The position numbers were made by a program, and so were the translations under genes. Shown here piece by piece: positions 1 to 10,806 of a DNA stretch of 64,000 bases; the stretch's first letter is position 1, and the number at the start of each line of letters is the position of its first letter. Origin of the DNA: Saposhnikovia divaricata (taxonomy: Eukaryota > Streptophyta > Magnoliopsida > Apiales > Apiaceae); the NCBI GenBank assembly GCA_036435485.1, contig CM071600.1, forward strand, positions 49,287,546 through 49,351,545, written 5' to 3'. Under the pieces are notes generated by a model. It was not told the DNA's origin. It did not search any database and was given only the letters and a program-made list of their open reading frames with translations.

Positions 1-208
1 AGCCTATATAAAGGGTTAGACCCCTCACCCTAGAACTACGTTTTTTGGCTTGATCTTTGATATTCATCAAAGTACGTAGGCATCTTGTGAAGGCAGATTC
101 AGCCACGAGCACGAGAGCAGCCATTGAAGCACGAAGCTCACGCACCCTAGTATTAAATACAACCAAACCCTAGCCGCAATCTAATAACCTAGTCTTTATT
201 CCACAACT
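1..208 (+). repeat. 5' LTR of element A, right-hand part
   Basis: This matches the last ~208 bases of the 3' LTR with few changes. About 310 bases of the LTR lie outside the window. A TATA-box-like TATATAAAG sits near position 6. The 3' LTR ends in CA, whereas this copy appears to end in CT, a point change at the terminal base. Confidence 0.9.
36..87 (+). promoter_or_regulatory. Inverted-repeat structure in LTR of element A
   Basis: CTACGT (36-41) can pair with ACGTAG (74-79). Inside it, CTTTGAT (55-61) pairs with ATCAAAG (66-72) around a four-base loop. The same layout with a different inner stem is found in the LTR of element B at 54703-54747. It lies downstream of the TATA-like box and may be in the transcribed R/U5 region; function is inference. 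Confidence 0.55.
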
Positions 209-210
209 TT

Positions 211-224
211 TGGCGCCGTCTGTG
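211..224 (+). other. Primer binding site of element A
   Basis: TGGCGCCGT starts two bases after the LTR end. It equals the complement of the 3' end of plant tRNA-Asp, the usual primer of Tat and Athila elements. The match falls off after about nine bases. Confidence 0.75.
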
Positions 225-241
225 AGAACACAACATCAACC

Positions 242-2066
242 ATGGTTCAAACACGAAGAACAACAACAGGCTCAATCGAGGCCCTTCCCATCACCTCTGT
301 TCCGCCAGTTACTACTAAGGCTGCTACTGAGGCCCTGCCTCTCAGCTCTGCTCCACCCATCACTGGACCAGTACCCCCAACAACAGGGACGATCGTCCAA
401 CCTCAAGTTTCTCAACCTCCAGGGACGAATCCCCATGTTGAGAGAACGTTACCTGTGGTTATCTACCCAAATCAAGAGACCCATCCTCTTCTGATGATGG
501 TCTCTCCTTTGACTAACCGTCCACCATACTTGGAAGGTCATACCTCCACAACTGTGCTCCCTTTGAGCACCAACCCGATGTATGGTCTGCCCAACTACCC
601 TTCTGCCACTCGAGGTGTTGGAACAAGTGGTCATGCTCTGCTGATTCAGGAGCCTCCTTATAATAGGGGGTTGGGCCGTGATCAAGAATATGATGACTAC
701 TCTGGCCCCTATACCGACGACTCGTCTTCTGAGGACGATGATCGTGATGAAGCCCCGAGGAGGCGACGTGCTAGCAAAGAACCTCTAGGGAGGACGCGAA
801 GTATCCATGATGGACCCCCTTTAACAACTACTGAGAGGGTAAGGGTTTATGAGGATGAGATCTTAAAATTGAAGGACGATATGGCGAGAGAACAAGCTAG
901 ATTGAATCAAACTCAGCTTCCTCCAACCACAGAGAGGATTCCCATTATCGATTTGGAGAGGTCTTCAAGGAGACGGAAAAGGGCTGATGCCCCAACTGGA
1001 AGAACAACGAGGGTGGAAACCCCCAAAGGCAACCCCAAGGATCTGATGCCACTTGGAGATCCAGATGATCCCACACCTCCGTTTATTAGAAAAGGTGATG
1101 AATGCTCGCATCTCAAAGAAGTTCAAGATGCCGACAATCAAGGCTTATGATGGAACGGGTGATCCCACAAATCATGTCAGGACGTTTTCGAACGCACTAT
1201 TGCTACAGCCTACAAGTGATGCCTTGAAGTGTAGGGCGTTCCCTCAAACCCTGTCGGGGATGGCTCAAAGATGGTATAGCCGATTGCCTACAAACTCAAT
1301 TGGCTCTTTTAAAGAGTTGAGTGCTTTTTTTGTTAGTCAGTTTATCAGCGAAAGAGTTCATGAGAAAAGCTCTGCATCTCTTATGTATGTGGTGCAAGGA
1401 AAGAATGAAAATCTGAGAGATTACCTCAAGAGGTTCACTAAGGAGACATTGAATATCACTGATTTGGAAAACAAGGTGGCAATGGTAGCCCTAGAGCATG
1501 GAACCACTGATCTATTCTTTAAGAGGTCTTTGGCAAAGCATCCCCCTGAGAACATGGCTGAACTCCAGCGAAGAGCTGATAAGTATATCAAGGCTGAAGA
1601 TAGCATGAAGAAAGAAGCTGCGGGAGGCAATGGTAAGGGTACCAATGACTCAAAGAAGCGAAAATAAGAACAAGAGTATGAAGCTAGGGACAAATATCCC
1701 CAGAATATCAAGGACTCTGATTCACCACCGAAGAAGAGTTTGGGACCAAGATTTTATGACTACGCAAGGTTGAATGCTCCTAGGAGCCAGATCTTATTAG
1801 ACATCGAGAAGGATAAGGACTTTCGGTGGCCGAATCCACTCAGAGGTGATCCCGAAAAGAGAAACAAGGATCTGTATTGTAGGTTCCACAGGGATGTGGG
1901 ACATGATACGGATGACTGTAGACAGTTGAAGGATGAGATTGAATTCTTGATCCGAAAGGGAAAGTTAAACAAGTTCACTAAGGGTGAAGATCGTGGAACC
2001 CAGAGAAGGGATTATGATAGGAGAGACAATGATAGGAGGGATAATGATCGTGATCGTAACCCATAG
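242..2066 (+). pseudogene. gag of element A (broken)
   Basis: Gag forms the particle that packages the element RNA. The first reading frame, opening MVQTRRTTTG at 242, is a proline- and threonine-rich N-terminal part with an acidic stretch and then RRRR. A frameshift near 1090-1150 moves the reading to the frame of the capsid part, with motifs such as DGTGDP and W-YSRLP, typical of the Retrotrans_gag family. An in-frame TAA at 1665-1667 and a TAG at 2064-2066 interrupt it. A zinc-knuckle variant of the CX2HX4HX4C type lies at about 1875-1920 (CRFHRDVGHDTDDC), which is characteristic of Tat Gag. The C-terminal part ends in repeated arginine/aspartate pairs. Confidence 0.88.
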
Positions 2067-2108
2067 CCCCGAGGGCCAGTTATCAACATGATTTAGGGAG
2101 GCCCGACA

Positions 2109-2745
2109 GTGGCCGGCACAACTCGAAACTCTCGAAAGACGTATGCCAGAGAAGTGATGCACATCGTGGGAGAGGCCCCGAAGCGTGCAATGACTGAAAT
2201 AGCAATTGGCTTTGATGATTCAGACCTTGAGGGGTCGAAGTTCCCCCATAATGACCCGTTGGTCATAACTCCTGTAATTGGAAACTCAGAGGTGAAGCTA
2301 GTCTTGATAGACAATGGAGCTTCTGTTGATATCTTGTTTCATGATGCTTTTGTAAAGATGGGGTACACTGACTCTCAATTGACCCCGACCAACATGCCTA
2401 TTTACGAATTTAACGGAGTTGAGTCCAAGGTTGAAGGAACTATTCAGCTGCCCATGACAATCGGGCAAGAACCTAAGGAAGCCTCAGATGCTATACTTTC
2501 TGGTGATCAAGGCTACCTCGACATACAATGCAATCCTGGGAAGGACCGGACTTCATGCGTTCAAGGCTGTTGCCTCTACCTATCACATGAAGGTCAAGTT
2601 TCCAACCAGGAATGGTGTTGGAGAACAGAAAGGAGATCAGAAAATGACCAGAAGTTGCTATGTGGCTACTTTGAGAGCTGATGGAGCCGGGGGGCAGGTA
2701 CTCCCGATTGAAGACATGGATGTCCACGGTGATGATGAACACTGA
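2109..2745 (+). pseudogene. Aspartic protease region of element A (frameshifted)
   Basis: The retroviral-type aspartic protease would cut the polyprotein. The active-site motif reads LIDNGASVDIL near 2305-2340, with N in place of the common T or S, as in other Tat proteases. The frame of 2109-2490 continues that of gag. At about 2490 the meaningful reading moves to another frame (NAILGRTGLHAF and onward), so an indel lies there. A stop at 2743-2745 precedes the RT part. Confidence 0.85.
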
Positions 2746-2763
2746 GGAAAGCCAGCAGAGGAC

Positions 2764-4248
2764 TTGGTTCCTATACCTCTAGAGTTGGGCGACCCTGAAA
2801 AAGTTACTTATGTAGGAGCTTCTCTGAAGCAAGCTTTGAAGGGCAAATTTATAGCATTCTTACAAGAGAACAGTGATGTATTTGCTTGGACAACAGCTTA
2901 TATGCCAGGGATTGATCCCCAACTTATAATTCACAAGTTGAATGTTGATCCTGAGCGTAAGACAATAAAACAAAATAAGAGAAATTTTGCTCCTAAAAGG
3001 CAAGAAGCCATTAAGCAAGAAGTTGATAAGCTCTTAGAGGCTGGTTTCATTGAAGAGATTCAGTTCCTAAAATGGTTGGCCAACCCTGTGATGGTCAAGA
3101 AGGCAAATGGGAAGTGGAGGATGTGTATAGACTTCGCTGATTTGAATGATGCATGCCCAAAGGATTGCTTTCCCCTGCCAAGGATAGACACGTTGATAGA
3201 TGCCAGAGCTGGACACGAAATGTTGAGCTTCATGGACGGATTCAGTGGTTAAAATCAGATTAAGATGCACAAGGATGACATCCCAAAGGTATCCTTCATA
3301 ACTGACTTTGGTGTTTTCTGTTACCTTGTTATGGCTTTTGGTTTAAATAATGCAGGAGCTACTTACCAACGACTTGTGAATAAGATATTTGCTCATCTGA
3401 TTGGAAAAACCATGGAGGTTTACGTTGATGACATGTTGGTCAAGAGCCTAATCAAGGCAGACCACATTAAGCACCTCAGAGAGCCATTCGAAGTGCTGAG
3501 GTACCATAAGATGATGTTGAATCCAGCCAAGTGTGCTTTTGCCGTTGGATCAGGAAATTTTTTGGGACTGATGGTCTCGAAGAGAGGCATAGAGGCCAAC
3601 CCTGATAAAATCAAAGCAATTTTGGATATGGAACCACCCCGCTCTATACAAGATGTGCAGAAGTTAACGGGCTGAGTTGCAGCCCTAGGGAGGTTTATCT
3701 CCAAGTTTGGTGACAAATGCTTGCCTTTCTTTCAGGCATTGAAGAAAGTGAAAACTTTTGAGTGGACTCCTGAGAGCCAAGAGGCCTTTGAACAATTGAA
3801 GAAGTACATGGCTGAAGCTCTGTTGTTAGCCAAACCTAGTCCAGGGGAGACTCTTAATCTATATCTGGCGGTATCTGAACAAGCATTGAGTGCCATCCTC
3901 ATTCGAGAAGAAAATAAGATTCAGAAACTTATCTATTATGTGAGCAAGGTGTTGCACGGAGATGAGTTAAATTACTCTCCCATCGAGAAGTTTGCTTTGG
4001 CATTGGTAACGGCCTCAAGGAAGCTACGACCATACTTTCAGGCACATAAGATTCAAGTCCTGACGGACCAGCAGCTGAGGAACATATTGCATAGCTCGAG
4101 GGCCAGTGGAAGGCTAATCAAGTGGGCAATAGAACTTGGAGAATTTGATATCACGTATAAGCCTCGAACAGCCATCAAGGCTCAGGCATTGGCTGACTTC
4201 GTGGTTGAATGCACCATTAACAACCAAGAAGTCGGGGGCAGGAGATAG
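2764..4248 (+). pseudogene. Reverse transcriptase and RNase H of element A (broken)
   Basis: RT copies the element RNA into DNA. The conserved blocks run in order: WRMCIDFADLNDACPKD, the FPLPRID block, and the catalytic YVDD at 3421-3432. A TAA at 3250-3252 falls in the conserved segment after FMDGFSG, and a TGA at 3673-3675 falls after QKLTG. The first RNase H follows (about 3750-4200; FEWTPESQEAF to KAQALADFVVE). At its first catalytic site it reads LAVSEQAL, with no aspartate, so this domain looks catalytically degenerate, as is known for Tat elements that carry a second RNase H. Confidence 0.92.
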
Positions 4249-4943
4249 TAGCTATCCCTGGGAAAGGGGATAAGGTTGAGGAACTTGTACCTGACCTGAA
4301 GGAGTACTGGGTGCTCTATTTTGATGGGGCATCAAAAACAAAATCTAGTGGTGCAGGTTTAGTCTTACAAAGCCCCGATGGGTTCACAGTTGAGTACGCT
4401 TTGAAGTTGGACTTTCCAACAACTAACAATGAAGCTGAGTATGAAGCCTTGATATCCGGGTTAGGCTTGGCCAGAATAATGAGGGTCAAGAATCTCAAAG
4501 TTTGTGGGGATTCAAGTCTAGTGGTATCGCAAGTGAACGGTGAGTTTGAAGCTAAGGATGAAACTATGGCAAAATATCTGAGAGTTGTGAAAGCTGTTAT
4601 GACTCAGTTTGAGGAGTGCTATGTTGAGCACATTCCGAGAGAAGAAAACATTAAGGCTGATGCCCTGTCTAAATTCGCTTCTTCTGAGATAGAGAATTAT
4701 GCAGGGAGTGTTTACTTCCACGTCTTAAAGGCCCCGACCGTCAACTCAAAGTTGGTGGGTTCGATAGATGTAGGTGGCTGTTGGATGGATCCTATCAAAG
4801 CCCACTTGGAAACCGGATGGCTCCCTGACAATGCCTTGGAGGCACGAAAGCTGTCAGTGAGAGCATTGAGATATGCCTTGATCGAGGGGATCCTGTATAA
4901 GAGGTCGTTTGTTATCCCTTACTTGAATTGTTTGAGACCCTGA
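4249..4943 (+). pseudogene. Archaeal-type second RNase H (aRNH) of element A
   Basis: This is the extra RNase H that marks the Tat clade and is thought to remove the RNA strand in place of the weakened first domain. Catalytic residues are visible in YFDGASK, NNEAEYEALISG, CGDSSLVV and the final ENIKADALSKF. A frameshift near 4235 separates it from the first RNase H, and a TGA at 4941-4943 separates it from integrase. Confidence 0.88.
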
Positions 4944-5966
4944 GAGGCAAAGGAAGCACTAGAAGAAGTTCATTGTGGGATTTGTGGGCAACACTTGGGG
5001 GGCAGGGCCCTAGCTCACAAGATCACTCGCTTGGGATTTTATTGGCCAGAGATGTTGGCTGATGCGCAAGATTATGTCAAGAGGTGTGAGAGATGCCAAA
5101 AGCATGCTCCAATTGTAAGGCAGCCTCCTGAGATGTTGACTTCAATTAACTCTCCTATTCCATTTTCAATGTGGGGGATGGATATACTTGGTCCTTTTCC
5201 AGTGGCTTCAACACAAAGGAAGTTCTTGATAGTGGCCATTGACTACTTCACTAAATGGATTGAGGCTAAACCTCTAGCCACGATAACCACCAAACAAGTT
5301 GCCCAGTTCTTTTGGGAGAACATAATTTGCAGGTATGGAATTCCACGAATTCTTGTGACAGATAATGGGACACAGTTCAACAATGAAGAGTTCAAGAAGT
5401 ACTGCGAGGAAAATGATAGTGAGCTTCGCTTTACTTCAGTAGCACATCCGCAAGCTAATAGGGTCGAACGTTCTAGGAATACATGGGTAGATTAGTTGCT
5501 GCCTATACTTTGGGCATATCGCACCACTTGTAAGGTGACAACTTGAGCAACCCCGTTCTTGTTGGCTTATGGAGCCGAGGCAGTTGTGCCCTTGAAAATT
5601 ATGCATGCATCACCTCGAGTTGAGGCATATGAACCAGAGACTAACGAAGAAGGCATGAGACTAGCCCTTGATCTGATTGACGAGGTCAGGGATGAAGCAA
5701 ATGCCAGAAACGCAGAACATCAGAAGAAAGCGTCTTTCCATTACAACTAAAGGGTTAAGGAGAGATTCTTTCGACAAGGCGACTTGGTTCTAAGGAAGAT
5801 AGAGGCCTCTGGAGTTGGCCAGAAGGGAAAGCTAGCACCCAATTGGGAAGGGCCATACCGAGTCCAGAAGACATTGGGACGAGTATCTTATAAGCTGGAG
5901 ACCTTGGACGGGGTTGAGGCGCCCCGAACTTGGCATGCCGTGAACCTCAAGATTTATTATGTTTAA
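4944..5966 (+). pseudogene. Integrase of element A (broken)
   Basis: Integrase inserts the DNA copy. The HHCC zinc-binding part is visible (EVHCGICGQH, then CERCQKHA). The first two catalytic aspartates sit in WGMDILGPF and VTDNGTQF. The third motif is damaged: HPQAN is followed by RVERSRN. A TAG after NTWVD, a stop near 5545 and a TAA at 5748-5750 break the frame. The C-terminal part keeps NWEGPYRV and ends RTWHAVNLKIYYV, similar to the end of element B's integrase. Confidence 0.9.
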
Positions 5967-6384
5967 GCTATTTTGATAAAGACCTGGTCTTTTATCTATT
6001 TATTAGGACTAGAAATAAGGTTCGATGAAACCATTATAGAGCATGTTGCTCCCAATAGAAGATAGAGTATCTATGTAAGGGTTGAACCCGTATTATCAAC
6101 ATTCTTTGACGGCTTAATCAAGTTTGCTTTGCTTTCTTTTTGGTTACTTCTTTCATTTTGTTACTATAAGCACGAAAGATTAATGTTGAACAAATTCATG
6201 AGTTTAATACGAGCCAAGTGGCCAAATACCTAGAGAACTCTAAAGCATAATATATTATAAGCAGCAGATGTGAATATGAAGGCAAAAGAAACTAACTACA
6301 TAAATAGTTAAGTTAAAGAGTTACATGAATAAAAGCCCAAAGGCCACAAGTTAAGTTACAAGAGCAAAAGATAAATAAATAAGC
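5967..6384. other. Non-coding spacer in element A
   Basis: No reading frame or repeat is apparent between the integrase stop and the end of the antisense gene relic. It is AT-rich. Confidence 0.6.
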
Positions 6385-7327
6385 TCAAGGGGACTTAGAG
6401 GCCTCATTGGCAGGAGAATCATCATCGGAACTAGTAGATGTAGAGGAGTCATCTGCAGCAGAATCATCAGCTTCATCTCGAACAAGGGGACGCTCAGGAT
6501 CTAAAGTTTTAGCAGCAACATGCCCCTTGACCAGAGCATCACCCTCCCCAAACAGTTCCTCACTAGAGCCTGGCTCAGCAACTAATGTGCTAGGAGGATG
6601 AGGGCTCGGAAAGTCAGAAGGCAAGAATAAGCCTGGATGCTGTCTCAGAACTGCCTCAATAACCTTATCCCACCCTCGGTAAACTGACCAGGGAAAAGCA
6701 TCTCATCATGCTGGTCCATTAGAGTCTTGTACTCAGCTAAATCTAGATAATCATCGATCAGCTTCTCCCTGTCATCCTTCAATGCTACCAGCTATGCATG
6801 AACACCAACCAACTCTTCATCCTTCTTCTTCAGCTGCTCCTCTAGCTGGTGGATGTGAAGACTTCTCTTCTGAGACTCAGTCTCAAATGCTACCAGAGCT
6901 TGGTGGAGTAAGCTCTGGAAATGGACGTTAGCCTACACAAAAGAACAGAGTGATAATACGAAAATAAAGCAATGAATATGAAAATTTTGAAAAGACAAAG
7001 TTTGAGACTTACAGCAGCAAGAGCCTGAGAACCAAGTGCTTCCGACTCCCCAATGCCTCCATTCAGGAATAAATCCTTGTAATCCGGAGGGGTGATCGAG
7101 ATTAGAGACCAATCCATAGCATGCTTTGTAGAGCCCACTACAGAGTCTCGCTTTCTGAAGCCCCAAGAGGGCCTAAAAATAGAAGACTGAACGTTGACTT
7201 GGGAGCTCCCCTCCAAGCCAGCTATGTCGCCAAAGCTAAGGTTCCCTTTCTGAACTTTATGAGGGCGTAAGAATGAAGGCTCAGCTGCCTTATCACGAGG
7301 ATCAACATTCCTTTTCACCCAAGCCAT
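6385..7327 (-). pseudogene. Antisense gene of element A with one intron (broken)
   Basis: It lies on the strand opposite gag-pol, between integrase and the 3' LTR, where Tat elements often carry an antisense ORF. Exon 1 opens MAWVKRNVDPRDK and runs to 7013. A GTAAGT donor at 7012 and a TGTAG acceptor ending at 6933 bound an 80-base intron. Exon 2 (from 6932) continues in phase as a charged coiled coil (HQLEEQLKKKDEELVGV). An in-frame TAG near 6790 and a frameshift near 6680 break it. The C-terminus is acidic and serine-rich, ending ANEASKSP. Overall shape resembles the last exon of the antisense gene in element B. Function is unknown. Confidence 0.65.
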
Positions 7328-7340
7328 TTTGAGGCCCTTA

Positions 7341-7712
7341 TTTCAATCAAGATCCTGGTCGAAATGACCAAGAATCCTGGTCAAAAAGTCATTCGACCAA
7401 GACATTTTGAGGCCCTTATTTCGACCAAGATCCTGGTCGAAACGACCAGGAATCCTAATCGAAAATGCCTTCGACCAAGAAAATTTTTTATGCTTATTTC
7501 GACCTAGATCCTGGTCGAAACGACCAGGAATCCTGATCGAAAATCTATTCGAGCAGAACAAAATTGGACCTTAATTTCGACCAGAATCCTGGTCGAAATG
7601 ACCAGGAATCCTAGTCAAAAAATCTTTCGATCAGGAAGTTTTGAAGGACTTATTTCGACCAGAACCCTGGTCGAATTTTTGGTCAAAATTCCTGGTCAAA
7701 AAAGGTAAATCC
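7341..7712. repeat. 78-bp tandem repeat, about 4.7 copies
   Basis: Units start at 7341, 7419, 7497, 7575 and 7653, exactly 78 bases apart, each opening TTTCGACCAAGATCCTGGTC or a close variant. The unit contains smaller inverted motifs of the type GGTCGAAA-CGACCAGG. Because 78 is a multiple of three, the minus strand reads as a 26-residue repeat with a GRFDQDLGRN core. The array lies between the antisense gene start and the 3' LTR. Confidence 0.95.
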
Positions 7713-8060
7713 TGGTCGAAAATTTGTCCAAAACATTGATTTTTTTGCAAAAAGTCATTGTGAACATGCAAGAAAATACCTGTGGGTACTATACAAATCC
7801 TAAAAATTAGGATAAGTATGAAAAATACGAGGAATTTTATGAATAATTCCTTGAATTAAATGGGCAAAAATTCAGTAACAGAAGTTACAAGAAAGTAATT
7901 GCCTAGCCTCGGATAAGGCAAATCATCGTAAATGTGTAGGTCGCTCCACACTTTACAAAAAGACGATACTCGTAAAACACTAGTGTACAATTGTAAACCC
8001 TGACCCGAGTCTCGAAAAAGGACGTTAAAACTTCAAGAAAAACCTGATCAATTTTCCTAG

Positions 8061-8075
8061 AAGTTGGGGGGCAAA
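8061..8075 (+). other. Polypurine tract of element A
   Basis: AAGTTGGGGGGCAAA directly precedes the TGATATGG start of the 3' LTR, the place where plus-strand DNA synthesis is primed. Confidence 0.85.
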
Positions 8076-8594
8076 TGATATGGGCTAAAAATAAGCCCTA
8101 AAGATACAATTAATGTTGCATTAATTAGACCTAGCTTGGTCCAAATATGAAGCCCATTAATGGGGCCCAAAACCCTAATTAAATATTAATTTCGTAATTA
8201 ATATTAAGGGCTAATTAACAGCTGGGAAATACAAGTCAAGTAAGGATATTATCTCTATAAAGAGTAGCCCCCAAGGCACAAAGTCATATATGGAAACAGA
8301 CTCCTACAAGGTAGGAGTCTAGAACCTTCCTCAAGGCTGACTTACCCATCAAGTCACCTAACCCTACTATAATTCTAAGGCTTCTCAGCCTATATTAAGG
8401 GTCAGACCCCTCACCCTAGAACTACATTTTTTGGCTTGATCTTTGATATTCATCAAAGTACGTAGGCATCTTGTGAGGGCAGATTCAGCCACGAGCACGA
8501 GAGCAGCCATTAAAATACGAAGCTCACGCACCCTAGTATTAAATACAACCAAACCCGAGCCGCAATCTAATAACCTAGTCTTTATTTTACAACA
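8076..8594 (+). repeat. 3' LTR of element A (519 bp)
   Basis: It begins TGATATGGGC and ends TTACAACA. Its last 208 bases match the sequence at 1-208. The outer arm of the LTR inverted repeat has one change here (CTACAT at 8422-8427), while the inner arms (8441-8447 and 8452-8458) are intact. The TATA-like box reads TATATTAAG. Confidence 0.93.
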
Positions 8595-10159
8595 AATATT
8601 AATTTGTAATTGTGTGAAATTTTTATTGTTTATTATATAGTTTTAGTTTGTTTTCACTTTGTTGATTTATAATTTGTTGTAAATTTGTTAATAAACATGT
8701 GATATTAAAATTATTTAAATTGATTTTGAAAATATTTGATTTCCAAGTAATTGAAAGAGTATAAAAAAGTTGGGTGTAGGTGAATAATTTTAATTCAAAT
8801 ATAACTAAAAGTGCATGTAGTTGAATATTAATTAAAGTGTAATTAAAAGAATTTGTTATTAAGTTAAATAAAATTTTATATGCATTTTAATTTATTTTTT
8901 CATTTTTGGAAGGTGTTAACAAACTTTTTGGGAAGGTGTTAACCAACCAACCAATTATACCCTATTTCGCTTATAATAGTATAGTAATTATGATAATATT
9001 TTGTCATAATAATATAAATATAAATGAAAGTATCGTATATACTTACATTCAAATTTTTGTTGATATTTTCATATTCAAATTATGATTCCATAATAATCAC
9101 TAATGTAATATTTGTCTAAAATAGAATTTAATATTAATTTGTAATTGTGTGAAATTTTTATTGTTTATTATATAGTTTTAGTTTGTTTTCACTTTGTTGA
9201 TTTATAATTTGTTGTAAATTTGTTAATAAATATGTGATTTTAAAATTATTTAAATTAATTTTGAAAATATTTGATTTCCAAGTAATTGAAAGAGTATAAA
9301 AAAGTTGGGTGTAGGTGAATAATTTTAATTCAAATATAACTAAAAGTGCATGTAGTTGAATATTAATTGGAGTGTAATTAAAAGAATTTGTTATTAAGTT
9401 AAATAAAATTTTATATGCATTTTAATTTATTTTTTCATTTTTGGAAGGTGTTAACAAATTTTTTGGGAAGGTGTTAACCAACTGACCAACCAACCAATTA
9501 TACCCTGTTCGCTTATAATAGTATAGTATAGATTGATTGGAGTGTAATTAAAATAATGTGTTATTAAGTTAAATAAAATTTTATATGCATTTTAATTTAT
9601 TTTTTCATTTTTGGAAGGTGTTAACAAACTTTTTGGGAAGGTGTTAACCAAGTGACCAACCAACCAATTATACCCTGTTTCGATTATAATAGTATAGTAT
9701 GGAGTGTAATTAAAAGAATTTGTTATTAAGTTAAATAAAATTTTATATGCATTTTAATTTATTTTTTCATTTTAAGAAGGTGTTAACAAACTTTTTGGGA
9801 AGGTGTTAACCAACTGACCAACCAACCAATTATACCCTGTTTCGCTTATAATATTATAGTATAGATTCCAATTAATAATCAATTGCATACTCTTTTAGTT
9901 ATGTTTGAATTAAAATTTTTCACCTATACCCAACTTTTTTAGACTCTTATTATATATTACATACTCTTTTAGCTATGTTTGAATTAGAATTCTTCACATA
10001 CCCAACTTTTTTAAACTTTTATTATTTAATAATATATATTCTATCAATATTATATTAAGTAATATATATGAAATATATATGAAATATATAATTATTAATA
10101 TATAAATAAAATATTGTTTAAATTTTAAAAAATCGTGCATGGCACGGGGTATAGGCTAG
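8595..10159 (+). mobile_element. Helitron-derived repeat block with Helitron 3' end
   Basis: A ~400-bp AT-rich segment is present twice (8595-8994 and 9129-9531, nearly identical), followed by shorter partial copies. The right boundary reads CGTGCATGGCACG, a hairpin, then GGGTATAGG and CTAG followed by T. This is the hairpin plus CTRR-T signature of a Helitron 3' end. No helicase or Rep coding is visible, so this is non-autonomous. Which internal boundary is the matching 5' end is unclear. Confidence 0.7.
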
Positions 10160-10240
10160 TAATATGAATTTTTGAACCTTTGGAAAAGGTAGTAGTAAAT
10201 AAACTTTTGTAAGTAAATAAACTTTTGTACACGCTAAAAT

Positions 10241-10600
10241 AAAAGTAATAAGTTTGGGTAATGAGACACATAATGTATGATAATTATAATGGACCGGGGC
10301 GGTTGGTCTGTATTTTAGATGTTTTTGGAAGGTGTTAACAAACTTTTTGGGAAGGTGTTAACCAACTAACTAACCAAATAACCAATTATATCCTGTTTCG
10401 CTTATAATAGTATAATATAGAAAAGTAATAAGTTTGGGTAATGAAACACATAATGTATGATAATTATAATGGACCGGGGCAGTTGGTCTGTATTTTAGAT
10501 GTTTTTGGAAGGTGTTAACAAACTTTTTGGGAAGGTGTTAACCAACTAACTAACCAACTAACCAATTATACACTGTTTCACTACTTATAATAGTATAGTA
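10241..10600. repeat. 180-bp tandem duplication
   Basis: AAAAGTAATAAGTTTGGGTA starts at 10241 and again at 10421, and both units run through to a TATAATAG-type Helitron terminus. The two units differ at only a few bases. Confidence 0.9.
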
Positions 10601-10806
10601 TAAAAGATATGTTGTACGTACACATAACGGAATCGTGATCATGACTTATTTGATTTAAAAAGTGTTTCTTTTCTAAAACTCAAATGATGTGAAACGTTAA
10701 ATTAGGCCAAATTATACTTTTATATATATATTAAACAATAATTATATTCATAATTTTATTTTTTTATCATCAAAATTGATAAATGTCGTTAGATCATAAT
10801 ATTATA

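Larger units (their letters stand above)
1..8594 (+). mobile_element. Ty3/gypsy Tat-lineage LTR retrotransposon A, degenerate
   Basis: A copy-and-paste retroelement whose 5' LTR is cut by the window edge. Its last 208 bases match the end of the 3' LTR at 8076-8594. Between the LTRs lie a tRNA-Asp-like primer site, gag, protease, RT, RNase H, a second archaeal-type RNase H, integrase, an antisense gene relic, a tandem repeat and a polypurine tract. The second RNase H between the first RNase H and integrase is the hallmark of the plant Tat clade (Ogre, Retand, Tat). Several in-frame stops and frameshifts show that this copy cannot encode its own proteins. The lineage call rests on domain order and motifs, so it is fairly firm; the family within Tat is not known. 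Confidence 0.93.

Noticed and set aside
7343..7561. 26-residue repeat peptide (FSIRIPGRFDQDLGRNK) as a repeat protein
   Set aside because: It is open on the minus strand only because the DNA repeat is 78 bp; there is no supported start or exon link, though a past role in the antisense gene cannot be excluded.
7341..7712. CRISPR array
   Set aside because: The units are direct 78-bp tandem repeats without unique spacers, and this is plant nuclear DNA.
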